A stretch of DNA of 64,000 nucleotides, from positions 17,656,078-17,720,077 of the forward strand of contig OZ037769.1 in assembly GCA_964035545.1 (NCBI GenBank), given 5' to 3'. This DNA comes from Bugula neritina (lineage: Eukaryota > Bryozoa > Gymnolaemata > Cheilostomatida > Bugulidae). Shown here piece by piece: positions 13,415 to 25,334 of this stretch. Numbering within the stretch: position 1 is the stretch's first letter; every line of letters starts with the position of its first letter. The notes below the pieces were generated by a model. That model searched no databases. It was not told the DNA's origin and saw only the letters and a list, made by a program, of their open reading frames with translations. Both the position numbers and the translations under genes were made by a program.

Positions 13415-16400
13415 ATGGCAAATCGAGAAGCTAGCTACAATTCTTCTGCAGAAAGAAACTTGGTAAGCAAAAATAAGCTGCAGCATAAAGCAGTAAGCGA
13501 AATGGCGATGAATTTTGCTTGATTTTGATTGACCTTAAAATGTCTGGTCACCTTTTACCGCCGTGGTCCTGCGCGGTTGGCGGGTGACCTTAAAATGTCT
13601 GATGCACGTAAAATAAATTTCGTGACAGTCAAAAGTATGCTGATCTTTTTTGTATTTCAATGCATCGGTGTCTTAGCTTAAGAGCTGAACCCAACAATTT
13701 TGATTTAAAGCTGTTTTTTACGAGAAAGTGATTTTACTGTCTTTCTGATTATTCTTGGTTTTTCAGCTTGATGAATTGAATAAATGGAATTGATTTCGGG
13801 TATTATGTAATGGATGAAAGAAATTTTTCTTAAATTTGTACTGAGCAATTTTTGCTATGGCTATGATGTTTAGTGATAAAATTGCACCCTTAATAACCCT
13901 GAAAACTTTCATTACTAGCATTTGTTTATGTTCATTTTTAGGAAATTAAAACGAAGACACAACTCACCGATGCTATCTCACTGTGCCTGCATGCAGCTTA
14001 TCTAAAAAGGTACTCCTATTAGCTGGCTCTTGCCCAATACCTGGTTGTCTCTGTAACTATTTTTTGCTCGCAGATGAGTTTTTTGAACTTGACATTTTAT
14101 TGATTTTGAAAGTTATAGTGAGCTTTGAACTTGCTAGCATCGTTTTTAAAGACTTGCTGCAGTTTTTATCAACATTTTTTAAGTCAATGGTGTTAGTTTG
14201 GAAGCTCTCTCACTCCTCTCTCTGTCTCTTTCTCCCACTCCTTCCACTCAACCTCTCTCTCTTTCTCTCCCTCTCTCCCACCCTCCCTCTCTCCCACCTT
14301 CTCCCTCTCTCTCCCACTCTCTGTCTTTCCCACCTTCTCTCTCTCCTAACCTTACTCTCCTCCCTTTTCCACTATCTCTCTGACTCTCTCCCTTTCTCTC
14401 TTCTACCCCATCTCTCTTCCATCCTCTCTCCTAACCTTTCTCTCCCACCCCCCCTCTCCCACTCTCTTTCTCTCTCTAGTTTGCATGGCTTTACCCAATT
14501 TTGGTTTATTTTGTTTCAGAGTATCCAAAAGGAAAGCTAAAATTTATTTAATATATATTATACTAACTTGAGCTTTACATATAACATCAAATAAATGCTG
14601 TGTTTTGTTAAAACAATGTTTGCAACTTTGTAGTATATTCAAATTCATAATTTATTTGTAGAGTCACACAACAAGACACTACTCTGACACACTCACAAGT
14701 TGCCACTGATCCAGCAGTATAGATGATTGTTTTCTCCACTGGCTATGCTGTCACGCTTTACTGATGTGGTGTTTGAAACAATCCAATTGTTTGCCTACGC
14801 AGACTAGGGTGAGAAAAAAAGTGAGAAATGAAAGCTGTTTTTAACACCAACTACACTTAGTTTTTATTGAATGAAAAACAAAGTGAAATCATTAGTTATC
14901 AGTTAAATGACTAAATCACTGTTTATAAAGATGAAACACAAATAATCTTATAATATGCTAATGAAATTTGGCTTTCAAATAGCTTTTTTCTGTATATTTG
15001 TTGAGGAAGTTTATCTTCAACAAAACTTCGTAGCTGTTGAATATGTGGAGAGTATTTTATGTTGCATAAATTTATAGAGTAAAAGGTTCTTATCAAACTT
15101 TTACAACTTAGCTCATCTACGGTTTAAAAGTGTGAGTCACCCTTCACACTAGAGTTTTATAAAGTTTTAATGAATGTGCAGTATTTCATAAAATATTGTG
15201 TGTCTCGTAAATTTAGCTATTTATACCTTTTCAGTGAGATTGGAGTAAACACACCTCAAAATTCACATCTGGTATCACATTGATCTATCGCAAGTCAAAG
15301 TACACCTACTAACTCGTCCTTCCTTAATACCTGCTTGCTTTTGCACTTCTACTCATTTCATATACGTAACATTTCTCTTGCAGATGAATTACATCTTTTA
15401 AGTTGTAAAAGCCTTAAATAGCATGAAATTAATGAGGTTTAAACCGTGGCCACACTAACTATTGATGCGTTTATTGATGGGTTAAATTACACGAAAATAT
15501 TGTCTCTTTCTTTTTAGTTTCACCTAAAGTATTACATACTATTGATGGAGGCTTTGCTGAAGTTATTGGGTGATGATTTGTCAATACTTTTCCAGAGAAG
15601 ATGATGTCACGGTGGCTGGCGTCATTATGCAGTTTCCAAATTTCTTTCGGGCTTGCTCTAGTGAAAATGTTGGAAAACAATCAACAAAAAGGTTTGTACC
15701 ATAAACGAAGTTATTGTGTGCATGTTGCCAAAGCATAAAGTGTGCCGGACATTTTTAAGTTTCTGTTGAGTTGCGTTGATGCTTTTCCTGCATGAAAAAA
15801 GTTCCAGTTTCAGTTAATATCACTTGCCGAGTACCCACCTATGTTTTAAATCATATTGATGCATAAGTTCTTTTTGTAATATTTAAAGTATAACTTGCCA
15901 AATTGCTATTCAATGCCCATTGAAGTTTCCAACTGTAATTAATTAGTTGATTTGGCAGCATAGTATCGATGATTGATGAAGGCAGCCGATATAATTATAA
16001 GCATAAATATCTATATCTACATGAAGATGTCATTCCCAATGATTGTTATTCTGAAATCAGCTGATTAAGTTATCACAAACTAAACATTTTGACCAGCGGC
16101 TTTTACAATGCAACTCGGTGAAATTTTAGACCTAGATGAATTGAATTTCTTACTGAAAATCGTGAAGGTATTAAAGTTTAAAGGGTCATCTCTCTGCGAA
16201 TTCTAATAGCATGGTGCCAATTAGACTTGAAAAAATTTCAAGGCACTATAAAGCACTAAGCCCATTCTTACAAGTAGTTTCAAAATGCACTGGAATTTCA
16301 GTTTACTTGTCATTGTATAGAATCCTGATCTACACTATATAGCATTCACTATTGCCTGCTTCTTCTAAGCATCTATAATGTATTAACTACAGTTTGCTTT

Positions 16401-19400
16401 GAATTTCTACTTGGTATTTTTTCCTTATCGTTCTGTTGTTTGCCAGTAGTCTTAATTTAATGGATTTTCCCTTTTCAAAAGTGGTTGTGACAATCAAACA
16501 CATCATGCAGCCTGCAACTACACAATCAGTCAGTAATTTCTTCCATTAAAGTAGCTCTTCTGGTTACTCTTGTTCACCTAAAAGCCTGAGCCTCATTCAA
16601 ATTGCAAGTTTTTAGAGTTGGTAATTTTTCATGCAGTCTTTCATTTTTTTTTTTTAGGCACAAAATTAGTATTCACTAGACCTAATCTTTCATCTGCATG
16701 TATGCCTATTGTTTGTTCATTAAAGAAAAACCTCTGCTGAATATTGAACTAATAATGAAAACGAATTCCCTAAACTAAAAGTAGCAGTGTGATTTTGGTA
16801 TTACAATCAGTTGTTAGCATAGAGTCAAGTTATTGACAGGAATTTTCATATTGAAATAAATGAATTTCATTGTAAGTCAGCAAGATTTAGTCTAAGTAAA
16901 CATAGCATTACATCATGTTCTTATTTAACATTGGTAGAAGGCAACATTTATTTTAAGGACTGTTGTAAACTTAAATGTAATTTTAGGTACTTTCCATGTT
17001 TGTTATTGTAGATGGTCTTGTTCTTTGGAATGGATGTGACAACTCCTTGTGTCAAACTTAACTGATTGACTACTGAATCCCAATCATGTTTTGCCAAAAA
17101 ATGTGAAAATGGAGTGCATGTCTACTTTATTTGAGAAAATATTAAAAATACTTTTGAAACTTCATCTAGCCAAACAATACAACAGTTTCATTTTATTAAA
17201 AAACATCATTTGCCCAAAATGTATTATGTAATCGAACAATTTCTAGAAAAAAAGTGCTTTCCTCCAGTTTTGCTAATGAATTACATATTTCATTACATGC
17301 TTGTCTTTATAATTTTATTAATTGTTTTTTCTGGTGAGTCAATTAAAGTCAATTCAACCTAGAAAAGTCTGAATTTCAGACTTAATTTCAAGCTAGAATA
17401 TTCACATTTTTAGGTCTGCGTTTGCAAACATTGTTGTGTTACTTTACTTTTTATATTTTTTGAAATAAATATTTTTTTAGCTTGTGCCTATTCATGATTA
17501 GAATAGTATAATAATATTTAAATTTTCTTCAATTTTAATAGATGAAAATTTTGATCAGTTGGAGTATTCAGTTTAGCTGAATTTTACTTGCTTCTGCGAA
17601 AACAATCTTTTGGAGTTGTCTGCCCTCTCTTTAGGTAATTTTTTGACCTATGGTCAACGCAATAATTATAACTTTTTAAAGATGCTTGTGAACCTAACAA
17701 TATAGCACAACTATCAAACCACATTATTTATTCAATATCTGCATAAAATTTAGCCAATAATCTGCCACCCAATGAGCTTGAAAAGATATTAGAATTCTAG
17801 CTCAGTGCTGCCATCAATGTAGATATTTATATTGATATAAAGCCAAAACTCATTATTTATAATGATATAAAGCCAAAACTCATTATTGCATGAAATTATC
17901 TAACCATTCCTGACGAAGAATCGAGATAATAACTCCAAAGTTGGTCAGTTGAAACCACAGCAATAATACTTTAATCCTTATAATTATCAGGTTTAATTTT
18001 ATACCAAGCCCCAATAAGTACATATCACTATGACAACACAGCCTAAGCACCTCCAATGCAAGAAATTTAGTATTGTGGTGCTACAAATCCTCCAGTTACA
18101 AATGAGTAGAGCTTTCATGATTATTGGTCTACCATAATGTTTATTTAGCTGTAGGGACTAGCATAAATGCTATTATATGTGGGAGGTATTTGAAAAGCTT
18201 CCAACTCCATCTTCAACTACGGGCTATTATAATTATGCCGATAAACGAGATACTACACTCAGACTGCCCTGTTATAGTACTATGATTGGCTACTGCAAAA
18301 TTTTTGCCGATAGACAACATTTATTTATGATGTAATGTATCTCGTATTGGCACATAAGTGTTATGTCTGAAGACGAGATACTGTGAAATTATGCCCTGAT
18401 TATATTATATAGTTTATACTCTCTATTATATTATATAGTTTATATTCTCTATTATAATATATAGTTTATATTCTCTATTATATTATATAGTATATATTCT
18501 CTATTATATTATATAGTTTATATTCTCTATTATATTATATAGTTTATATTCTCTATTATATTATATAGTTTATACTCTCTATTATATTATATAGTTTATA
18601 CTCTCTATTATATCATATAGTTTATATTCTCTATTATATTATATAGTTTATACTCTCTATTATATTATATAGTTTATACTCTCTATTATATTATATAGTT
18701 TATACTCTCTATTATATTATATAGTTTATACTCTCTATTATATTATATAGTTTATATTCTCTATTATATTATATAGTTTATATTCTCTATTATATTATAT
18801 AGTTTATATTCTCTATTATATTATATAGTTTATATTCTCTATTATACTATATAGTTTATATTCTCTATTATATTATATAGTTTATATTCTCTATTATATT
18901 ATATAGTTTATATTCTCTATTATATTATATAGTTTATATTCTCTATTATATTATATAGTTTATATTCTCTATTATATTATATAGTTTATATTCTCTATTA
19001 TATTATATAGTTTATATTCTCTATTATATAGTTTATATTCTCTATTATATTATATAGTTTATACTCTCTATTATATTATATAACATTTACAGTAATACAG
19101 TAGAACTATCTTATAGCAGTGCTGACTATAGTAACATTTACAGTAATACAGTAGAACTATCTTATAGCAGTGCTGACTAGTAACATTTACAGTAATACAG
19201 TAGAACTATCTTATAGCAGTGCTGACTAACAACATTTACAGTAATACAGTAGAACTATCTTATAGCAGTGCTGACTATAGTAACATTTACAGTAATACAG
19301 TAGAACTATCTTATAGCAGTGCTGACTAGTAACATTTACAGTAATACAGTAGAACTATCTTATAGCAGTGCTGACTAGTAACATTTACAGTAATACAGTA

Positions 19401-22400
19401 GAACTATCTTATAGCAGTGCTGACTATAGTAACATTTACAGTAATACAGTAGAACTATCTTATAGCAGTGCTGACTAATAACATTTACAGTAATACAGTA
19501 GAACTATCTTATAGCAGTGCTGACTAATAACATTTACAGTGATACAGTAGAACTATCTTATAGCAGTGCTGACTAATAACATTTACAGTAATACAGTAGG
19601 ACTATCTTATAGCAGTGCTGACTATAGTAACATATACAGTAATACAGTAGAACTATCTTATAGCAGTGCTGACTATAGTAACATTTACAGTAATACAGTA
19701 GAACTATCTTATAGCAGTGCTGACTATAGTAACATTTACAGTAATACAGTAGAACTATCTTATAGCAGTGCTGACTAGTAACATTTACAGTAATACAGTA
19801 GAACTATCTTATAGCAGTGCTGACTAGTAACATTTACAGTAATACAGTAGAACTATCTTATAGCAGTGCTGACTAGTAACATTTACAGTAATACAGTAGA
19901 ACTATTTTATGGCAGTGCTGACTAGTAACATTTACAGTAATACAGTAGAACTATCTTATAGCAGTGCTGACTAGTAACATTTACAGTAATACAGTAGAAC
20001 TATCTTATAGCAGTGCTGACTAATAACATTTACAGTAATACAGCAGAACTATCTTATAGCAGTGCTGACTAGTAACATTTACAGTAATACAGTAGAACTA
20101 TCTTATAGCAGTGCTGACTAATAACATTTACAGTAATACAGTAGAACTATCTTATAGCAGTGCTGACTAATAACATTTACAGTAATACAGTAGAACTATC
20201 TTATAGCAGTGCTGACTAATAACATTTACAGTAATACAGCAGAACTATCTTATAGCAGTGCTGACTAATAACATTTACAGTAATACAGTAGAACTATCTT
20301 ATAGCAGTGCTGACTAATAACATTTACAGTAATACAGTAGAACTATCTTATAGCAGTGCTGACTATAGTAACATATACAGTGATACAGTAGAACTATCTT
20401 ATGGCAGTGCTGACTAGTAACATTTACAGTAATACAGTAGAACTATCTTATAGCAGTGCTGACTAGTAACATTTGCAGTAATACAGTAGAACTATCTTAT
20501 GGCAGTGCTGACTAGTAACATTTACAGTAATACAGTAGAACTATCTTATAGCAGTGCTGACTAATAACATTTACAGTAATACAGTAGAACTATCTTATAG
20601 CAATGCTGACTATAGTAACATTTACAGTAATACAGTAGGACTATTTTATAGCAGTGCTGACTAGTAACATTTACAGTAATACAGTAGAACTATCTTATAG
20701 CAGTGCTGACTAGTAACATTTACAGTGATACAGTAGAACTATGTTATAGCAGTGCTGACTATAGTAACATTTACAGTAATACAGTAGAACTATCTTATAG
20801 CAGTGCTGACTATAGTAACATTTACAGTAATACAGTAGAACTATCTTATAGCAGTGCTGACTATAGTAACATTTACAGTAATACAGTAGAACTATCTTAT
20901 AGCAGTGCTGACTATAGTAACATTTACAGTAATACAGTAGAACTATCTTATAGCAGTGCTGACTATAGTAACATTTACAGTAATACAGTAGAACTATCTT
21001 ATAGCAGTGCTGACTAGTAACATTTACAGTAATACAGTAGAACTATTTTATAGCAGTGCTGACTAGTAACATTTACAGTAATACAGTAGAACTATCTTAT
21101 AGCAGTGCTGACTAGTAACATTTACAGTAATACAGTAGAACTATCTTATGGCAGTGCTGACTAGTAACATTTACAGTAATACAGTAGAACTATCTTATAG
21201 CAGTGCTGACTATAGTAACATTTACAGTAATACAGTAGGACTATCTTATAGCAGTGCTGACTAGTAACATTTACAGTAATATAGTAGAACTATCTTATAG
21301 CAGTGCTGACTAATAACATATACAGTAATACAGTAGAACTATCTTATAGCAGTGCTGACTAGTAACATTTACAGTAATATAGTAGAACTATCTTATAGCA
21401 GTGCTGACTAATAACATATACAGTAATACAGTAGAACTATCTTATAGCAGTGCTGACTAATAACATTTACAGTGATACAGTAGAACTATCTTATAGCAGT
21501 GCTGACTAGTAACATTTACAGTAATACAGTAGAACTATCTTATAGCAGTGCTGACTAGTAACATTTACAGTAATACAGTAGAACTATCTTATAGCAGTGC
21601 TGACTAGTAACATTTACAGTAATACAGTAGAACTATCTTATAGCAGTGCTGACTAGTAACATTTACAGTAATACAGCAGAACTATCTTATAGCAGTGCTG
21701 ACTAATAACATTTACAGTAATACAGTAGAACTATCTTATAGCAGTGCTGACTAATAACATTTACAGTAATACAGTAGAACTATCTTATAGCAGTGCTGAC
21801 TAGTAACATTTACAGTAATACAGCAGAACTATCTTATAGCAGTGCTGACTAGTAACATTTACAGTAATACAGTAGAACTATTTTATGGCAGTGCTGACTA
21901 GTAACATTTACAGTAATACAGTAGAACTATCTTATAGCAGTGCTGACTAGTAACATTTACAGTAATACAGCAGAACTATCTTATAGCAGTGCTGACTAGT
22001 AACATTTACAGTAATACAGTAGAACTATCTTATAGCAGTGCTGACTAATAACATTTACAGTAATACAGCAGAACTATCTTATAGCAGTGCTCACTAATAA
22101 CATTTACAGTAATACAGTAGAACTATTTTATGGCAGTGCTGACTAGTAACATATACAGTAATACAGCAGAACTATCTTATAGCAGTGCTGACTAGTAACA
22201 TTTACAGTAATACAGTAGAACTATCTTATAGCAGTGCTCACTAATAACATTTACAGTAATACAGTAGAACTATCTTATAGCAGTGCTGACTAATAACATT
22301 TACAGTAATACTGTAGAACTATCTTATGGCAGTGCTGACTAGTAACATTTACAGTAATACAGTAGAACTATCTTATAGCAGTGCTGACTAATAACATTTA

Positions 22401-25037
22401 CAGTAATACAGCAGAACTATCTTATAGCAGTGCTGACTAATAACATTTACAGTAATACAGTAGAACTATCTTATAGCAGTGCTGACTAATAACATTTACA
22501 GTAATACAGTAGAACTATCTTATAGCAGTGCTGACTAATAACATTTACAGTGATACAGTAGAACTATCTTATAGCAGTGCTGACTAGTAACATTTACAGT
22601 GATACAGTAGAACTATCTTATAGCAGTGCTGACTAATAACATTTACAGTAATACAGTAGAACTATCTTATAGCAGTGCTGACTAGTAACATTTACAGTAA
22701 TACAGTAGAACTATCTTATAGCAGTGCTGACTAATAACATTTACAGTAATACAGTAGAACTATCTTATGGCAGTGCTGACTAATAACATTTACAGTGATA
22801 CAGTAGAACTATCTTATAGCAGTGCTGACTAGTAACATTTACAGTAATACAGTAGAACTATCTTATAGCAGTGCTGACTAGTAACATTTACAGTAATACA
22901 GTAGAACTATCTTATAGCAGTGCTGACTATAGTAACATTTACAGTAATACAGTAGAACTATCTTATAGCAGTGCTGACTATAGTAACATTTACAGTAATA
23001 CAGTAGAACTATTTTATAGCAGTGCTGACTAGTAACATTTACAGTAATACAGTAGAACTATCTTATAGCAGTGCTGACTAGTAACATTTACAGTAATACA
23101 GTAGAACTATGTTATAGCAGTGCTGACTAGTAACATTTACAGTAATACAGTAGAACTATCTTATAGCAGTGCTGACTATAGTAACATTTACAGTAATACA
23201 GTAGAACTATCTTATAGCAGTGCTGACTAATAACATTTACAGTAATACAGTAGAACTATCTTATAGCAGTGCTGACTAGTAACATTTACAGTAATACAGT
23301 AGAACTATCTTATAGCAGTGCTCACTAATAACATTTACAGTAATACAGTAGAACTATCTTATAGCAGTGCTGACTAGTAACATTTACAGTAATACAGTAG
23401 AACTATCTTATAGCAGTGCTGACTAATAACATATACAGTAATACAGCAGAACTATCTTATAGCAGTGCTGACTATAGTAACATTTACAGTAATACAGTAG
23501 AACTATCTTATGGCAGTGCTGACTAATAACATTTACAGTAATACAGTAGAACTATCTTATGGCAGTGCTGACTAGTAACATTTACAGTAATACAGTAGAA
23601 CTATCTTATAGCAGTGCTGACTAGTAACATTTACAGTAATACAGTAGAACTATCTTATAGCAGTGCTGACTAATAACATATACAGTGATACAGTAGAACT
23701 ATCTTATGGCAGTGCTGACTAGTAACATTTACAGTAATACAGTAGAACTATCTTATAGCAGTGCTGACTAATAACATTTACAGTAATACAGTAGAACTAT
23801 CTTATAGCAGTGCTGACTAGTAACATTTACAGTAATACAGTAGAACTATCTTATAGCAGTGCTGACTATAGTAACATTTACAGTAATACAGTAGAACTAT
23901 CTTATAGCAGTGCTGACTAGTAACATTTACAGTAATACAGTAGAACTATCTTATAGCAGTGCTCACTAATAACATTTACAGTGATACAGTAGAACTATCT
24001 TATAGCAGTGCTGACTAATAACATTTACAGTAATACAGTAGGACTATCTTATAGCAGTGCTGACTATAGTAACATATACAGTAATACAGTAGAACTATCT
24101 TATAGCAGTGCTGACTATAGTAACATTTACAGTAATACAGTAGAACTATCTTATAGCAGTGCTGACTATAGTAACATATACAGTAATACAGTAGAACTAT
24201 CTTATAGCAGTGCTGACTAGTAACATATATACTATATAATATTACAGTATAATATAGTATGATATACTATCATATGTTACAGTATAATATAGTATGATAC
24301 GCTATAATATATTACAGTATAATATACTATGATATACTATAATATATTACAGCATAATATAGTATAAATTACAATATGTTTGCCAACAGGGGGAGTGCTG
24401 ATTGCCGTGGTTACAATTGTCTTTGGCTTCGCTACTTACTACTTCATAAAGAATTATGGGAATGCAAAAGTTGCGGATGGGAGAGCATTTCAGCGAAATC
24501 AACAAAGGCTAGGTATATATTACTTTATTGTATTACTGTATTATATTACTATATTATACTACTATATTATGTTACTATATTATATTACTGTGTTGTGTTA
24601 TATTGCTTTATTATATTACTATATTATACACAGTTAAGTGTATGTTACTGTATATACTATATATTACTACAATACATTGCTACGTTAGTTATATATAATT
24701 TATATAATATGATCCCATACAAGGTATAAATAATCAAATTGCAACATTATATAAGCTATATACTATACTATATATTATATTTTATGAAGTATATATAATA
24801 CATCAGACTATTATAGTATTTTAGCTGTTATGTGATTAGTAAATTATAAAATAATGCTAGTATAATAATAAGGAACAATAGTTTGTTTATAATACATAAA
24901 TTATAAGAAAAAATAATATACTCATAATATGTAAATTAGAACTACTTAATAATATATAATTCATATTATATGAGTTGAAAGTGAAAATATATTTATTGCA
25001 TTTTGTGACAGAACCGCCCAGTGCAGATCCCTTTTAA
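13415..25037 (+). CDS. Proposed seven-exon gene for a small single-pass membrane protein
   Basis: Coding exons: 13,415-13,462; 13,942-14,009; 14,662-14,716; 15,518-15,569; 15,596-15,691; 24,390-24,512; 25,012-25,037. Every intron is GT..AG, and exon phases (0,2,0,1,1,1) match through to a TAA at 25,035. The predicted protein is about 155 residues. It starts MANREASYNSSAERNL in good AAAG-ATG context, continues as mostly helical, Leu-rich sequence, and has a membrane segment GVLIAVVTIVFGFATYYF at about residues 108-125. A polar tail of about 30 residues ends EPPSADPF. Such a layout suits a tail-region membrane anchor, but I do not recognise the family. Exons 6 and 7 are the most convincing; exon 4 and the 26-nt intron after it are the weakest. 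An alternative third exon after acceptors at 14,479 or 14,519 would end the protein early. No clear poly(A) signal occurs before about 25,749, inside the next mobile element. Confidence 0.5.
13531..13620. promoter_or_regulatory. CpG-containing block with a duplicated GACCTTAAAATGTCTG motif
   Basis: Within the first intron of the proposed gene, GACCTTAAAATGTCTG occurs twice about 54 bp apart, flanking a GC-rich core with several CpGs. In this AT-rich setting it may be an intronic enhancer or downstream promoter element; this is inference from composition and the duplication. Confidence 0.3.
14198..14480 (+). repeat. Long polypyrimidine tract (CTCTCC-rich)
   Basis: About 280 bp of almost pure C/T on the plus strand, inside intron 2 of the proposed gene and ending at a CTCTAG acceptor-like site (14,478-14,479). 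It creates apparent Leu/Ser-rich frames that are not genes. Confidence 0.9.
15570..15595 (+). other. Candidate 26-nt intron
   Basis: The stretch starts GTGATG and ends CTTTTCCAG. Removing it joins a 52-nt exon to a 96-nt exon in a frame that stays open and ends in phase 1, as exon 6 at 24,390 requires. Reading straight through instead meets TGA at 15,602. Other donors in exon 4 (before 15,529 and 15,562) give phase 2 and do not fit exon 6. Confidence 0.35.
17826..17885. repeat. Two-copy 30-bp direct repeat
   Basis: Two adjacent 30-bp units share GATATAAAGCCAAAACTCAT and differ at one base near their start. Confidence 0.85.
18399..19082. repeat. 26-bp AT-rich tandem repeat, about 26 copies
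   Basis: The unit is CTCTATTATATTATATAGTT followed by TATATT. Two main variants alternate in blocks (TATATTCTCT and TATACTCTCT), and one copy near 19,020 is shortened. It runs directly into the 49-bp satellite. Confidence 0.95.
19083..24226. repeat. 5.1-kb satellite of 49-bp and 51-bp units, about 104 copies
   Basis: The unit begins AACATTTACAGTAATACAGT, continues AGAACTATCTTATAGCAGTG and ends CTGACTA plus GT, AT or ATAGT. The first two endings give 49 bp and the third 51 bp. Divergence is low and made of recurrent variants (GTGATAC, CAGCAGAA, TATGGCAG, AACATATAC). Because 51 is a multiple of three, runs of 51-bp units (for example 20,703-21,017) keep a frame open; these are not genes. Variant sharing shows higher-order duplication: about 19,515-19,778 matches about 23,957-24,220, and a 98-bp dimer marked by AATATAGT repeats at about 21,280 and 21,378. 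Confidence 0.97.
24227..24375. repeat. 35-bp AT-rich tandem repeat, about 4 copies
   Basis: Units of about 35 bp begin TTACAGTATAATATAGTATG and contain near-palindromic TATAGTATGATATACTATA. The array sits between the 49-bp satellite and exon 6 of the proposed gene. Confidence 0.85.
24513..24645. repeat. Degenerate TATTAC repeat at the start of intron 6
   Basis: Loose TATTACTATATTA-type units follow the donor of exon 6. The frame that appears to continue from exon 6 here (Tyr/Ile/Leu-rich) is produced by this repeat. Confidence 0.7.
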
Positions 25038-25059
25038 TTACTGCAAGAAATACTCGAAT

Positions 25060-25334
25060 ATTACACACAGATATTACACACAGGTATTACACACAGATAT
25101 TACACACAGATATTACACACAGATATTACACACAGATATTACACACGGATGTTACACACAGATGTTACACACAGATATTACACGCAGATATTACACGCAG
25201 ATATTACACGCAGATATTACACACAGATATTACACGCAGATATTACACGCAGATATTACACGCAGATATTACACGCAGATATTACACGCAGATATTACAC
25301 ACAGATATTACACACAGATATTACACACAGATAT
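25060..25334. repeat. 13-bp minisatellite ATTACACACAGAT, about 21 copies
   Basis: Near-perfect 13-bp units with CACAC/CACGC and GATATT/GATGTT variants. The array starts 23 bp after the stop codon of the proposed gene, so it would lie in its 3' UTR. It is interrupted by the inverted-repeat element at 25,335 and continues at 27,900. Confidence 0.95.

Larger units (their letters stand above)
15692..24389 (+). other. 8.7-kb intron of the proposed gene, mostly repeats in its 3' half
   Basis: From 15,692 to about 18,398 it is AT-rich with no further exon seen. From 18,399 to 24,375 it is three successive tandem arrays, listed separately. The acceptor is TTTGCCAACAG at 24,389. Its status as an intron depends on the gene model being right. 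Confidence 0.45.

Noticed and set aside
13983-14540. 185-codon Leu/Ser/Pro-rich frame
   Set aside because: Produced by the polypyrimidine tract inside a predicted intron; composition is entirely low-complexity.
15471-15680. 69-codon minus-strand frame
   Set aside because: Opposite to exons 4-5 of the plus-strand model, which have acceptor, donor and phase support.
19566-24220. Open frames of 70-104 codons with a repeating NIYSNTVELSYSSAD-type peptide
   Set aside because: They exist only where 51-bp units follow each other; 49-bp units break the frame, and no start context or splice signals exist. They are satellite artefacts.
19083-24226. CRISPR-like array
   Set aside because: Regular repeats, but there are no unique spacers: the whole unit is repeated, and the context is eukaryotic.
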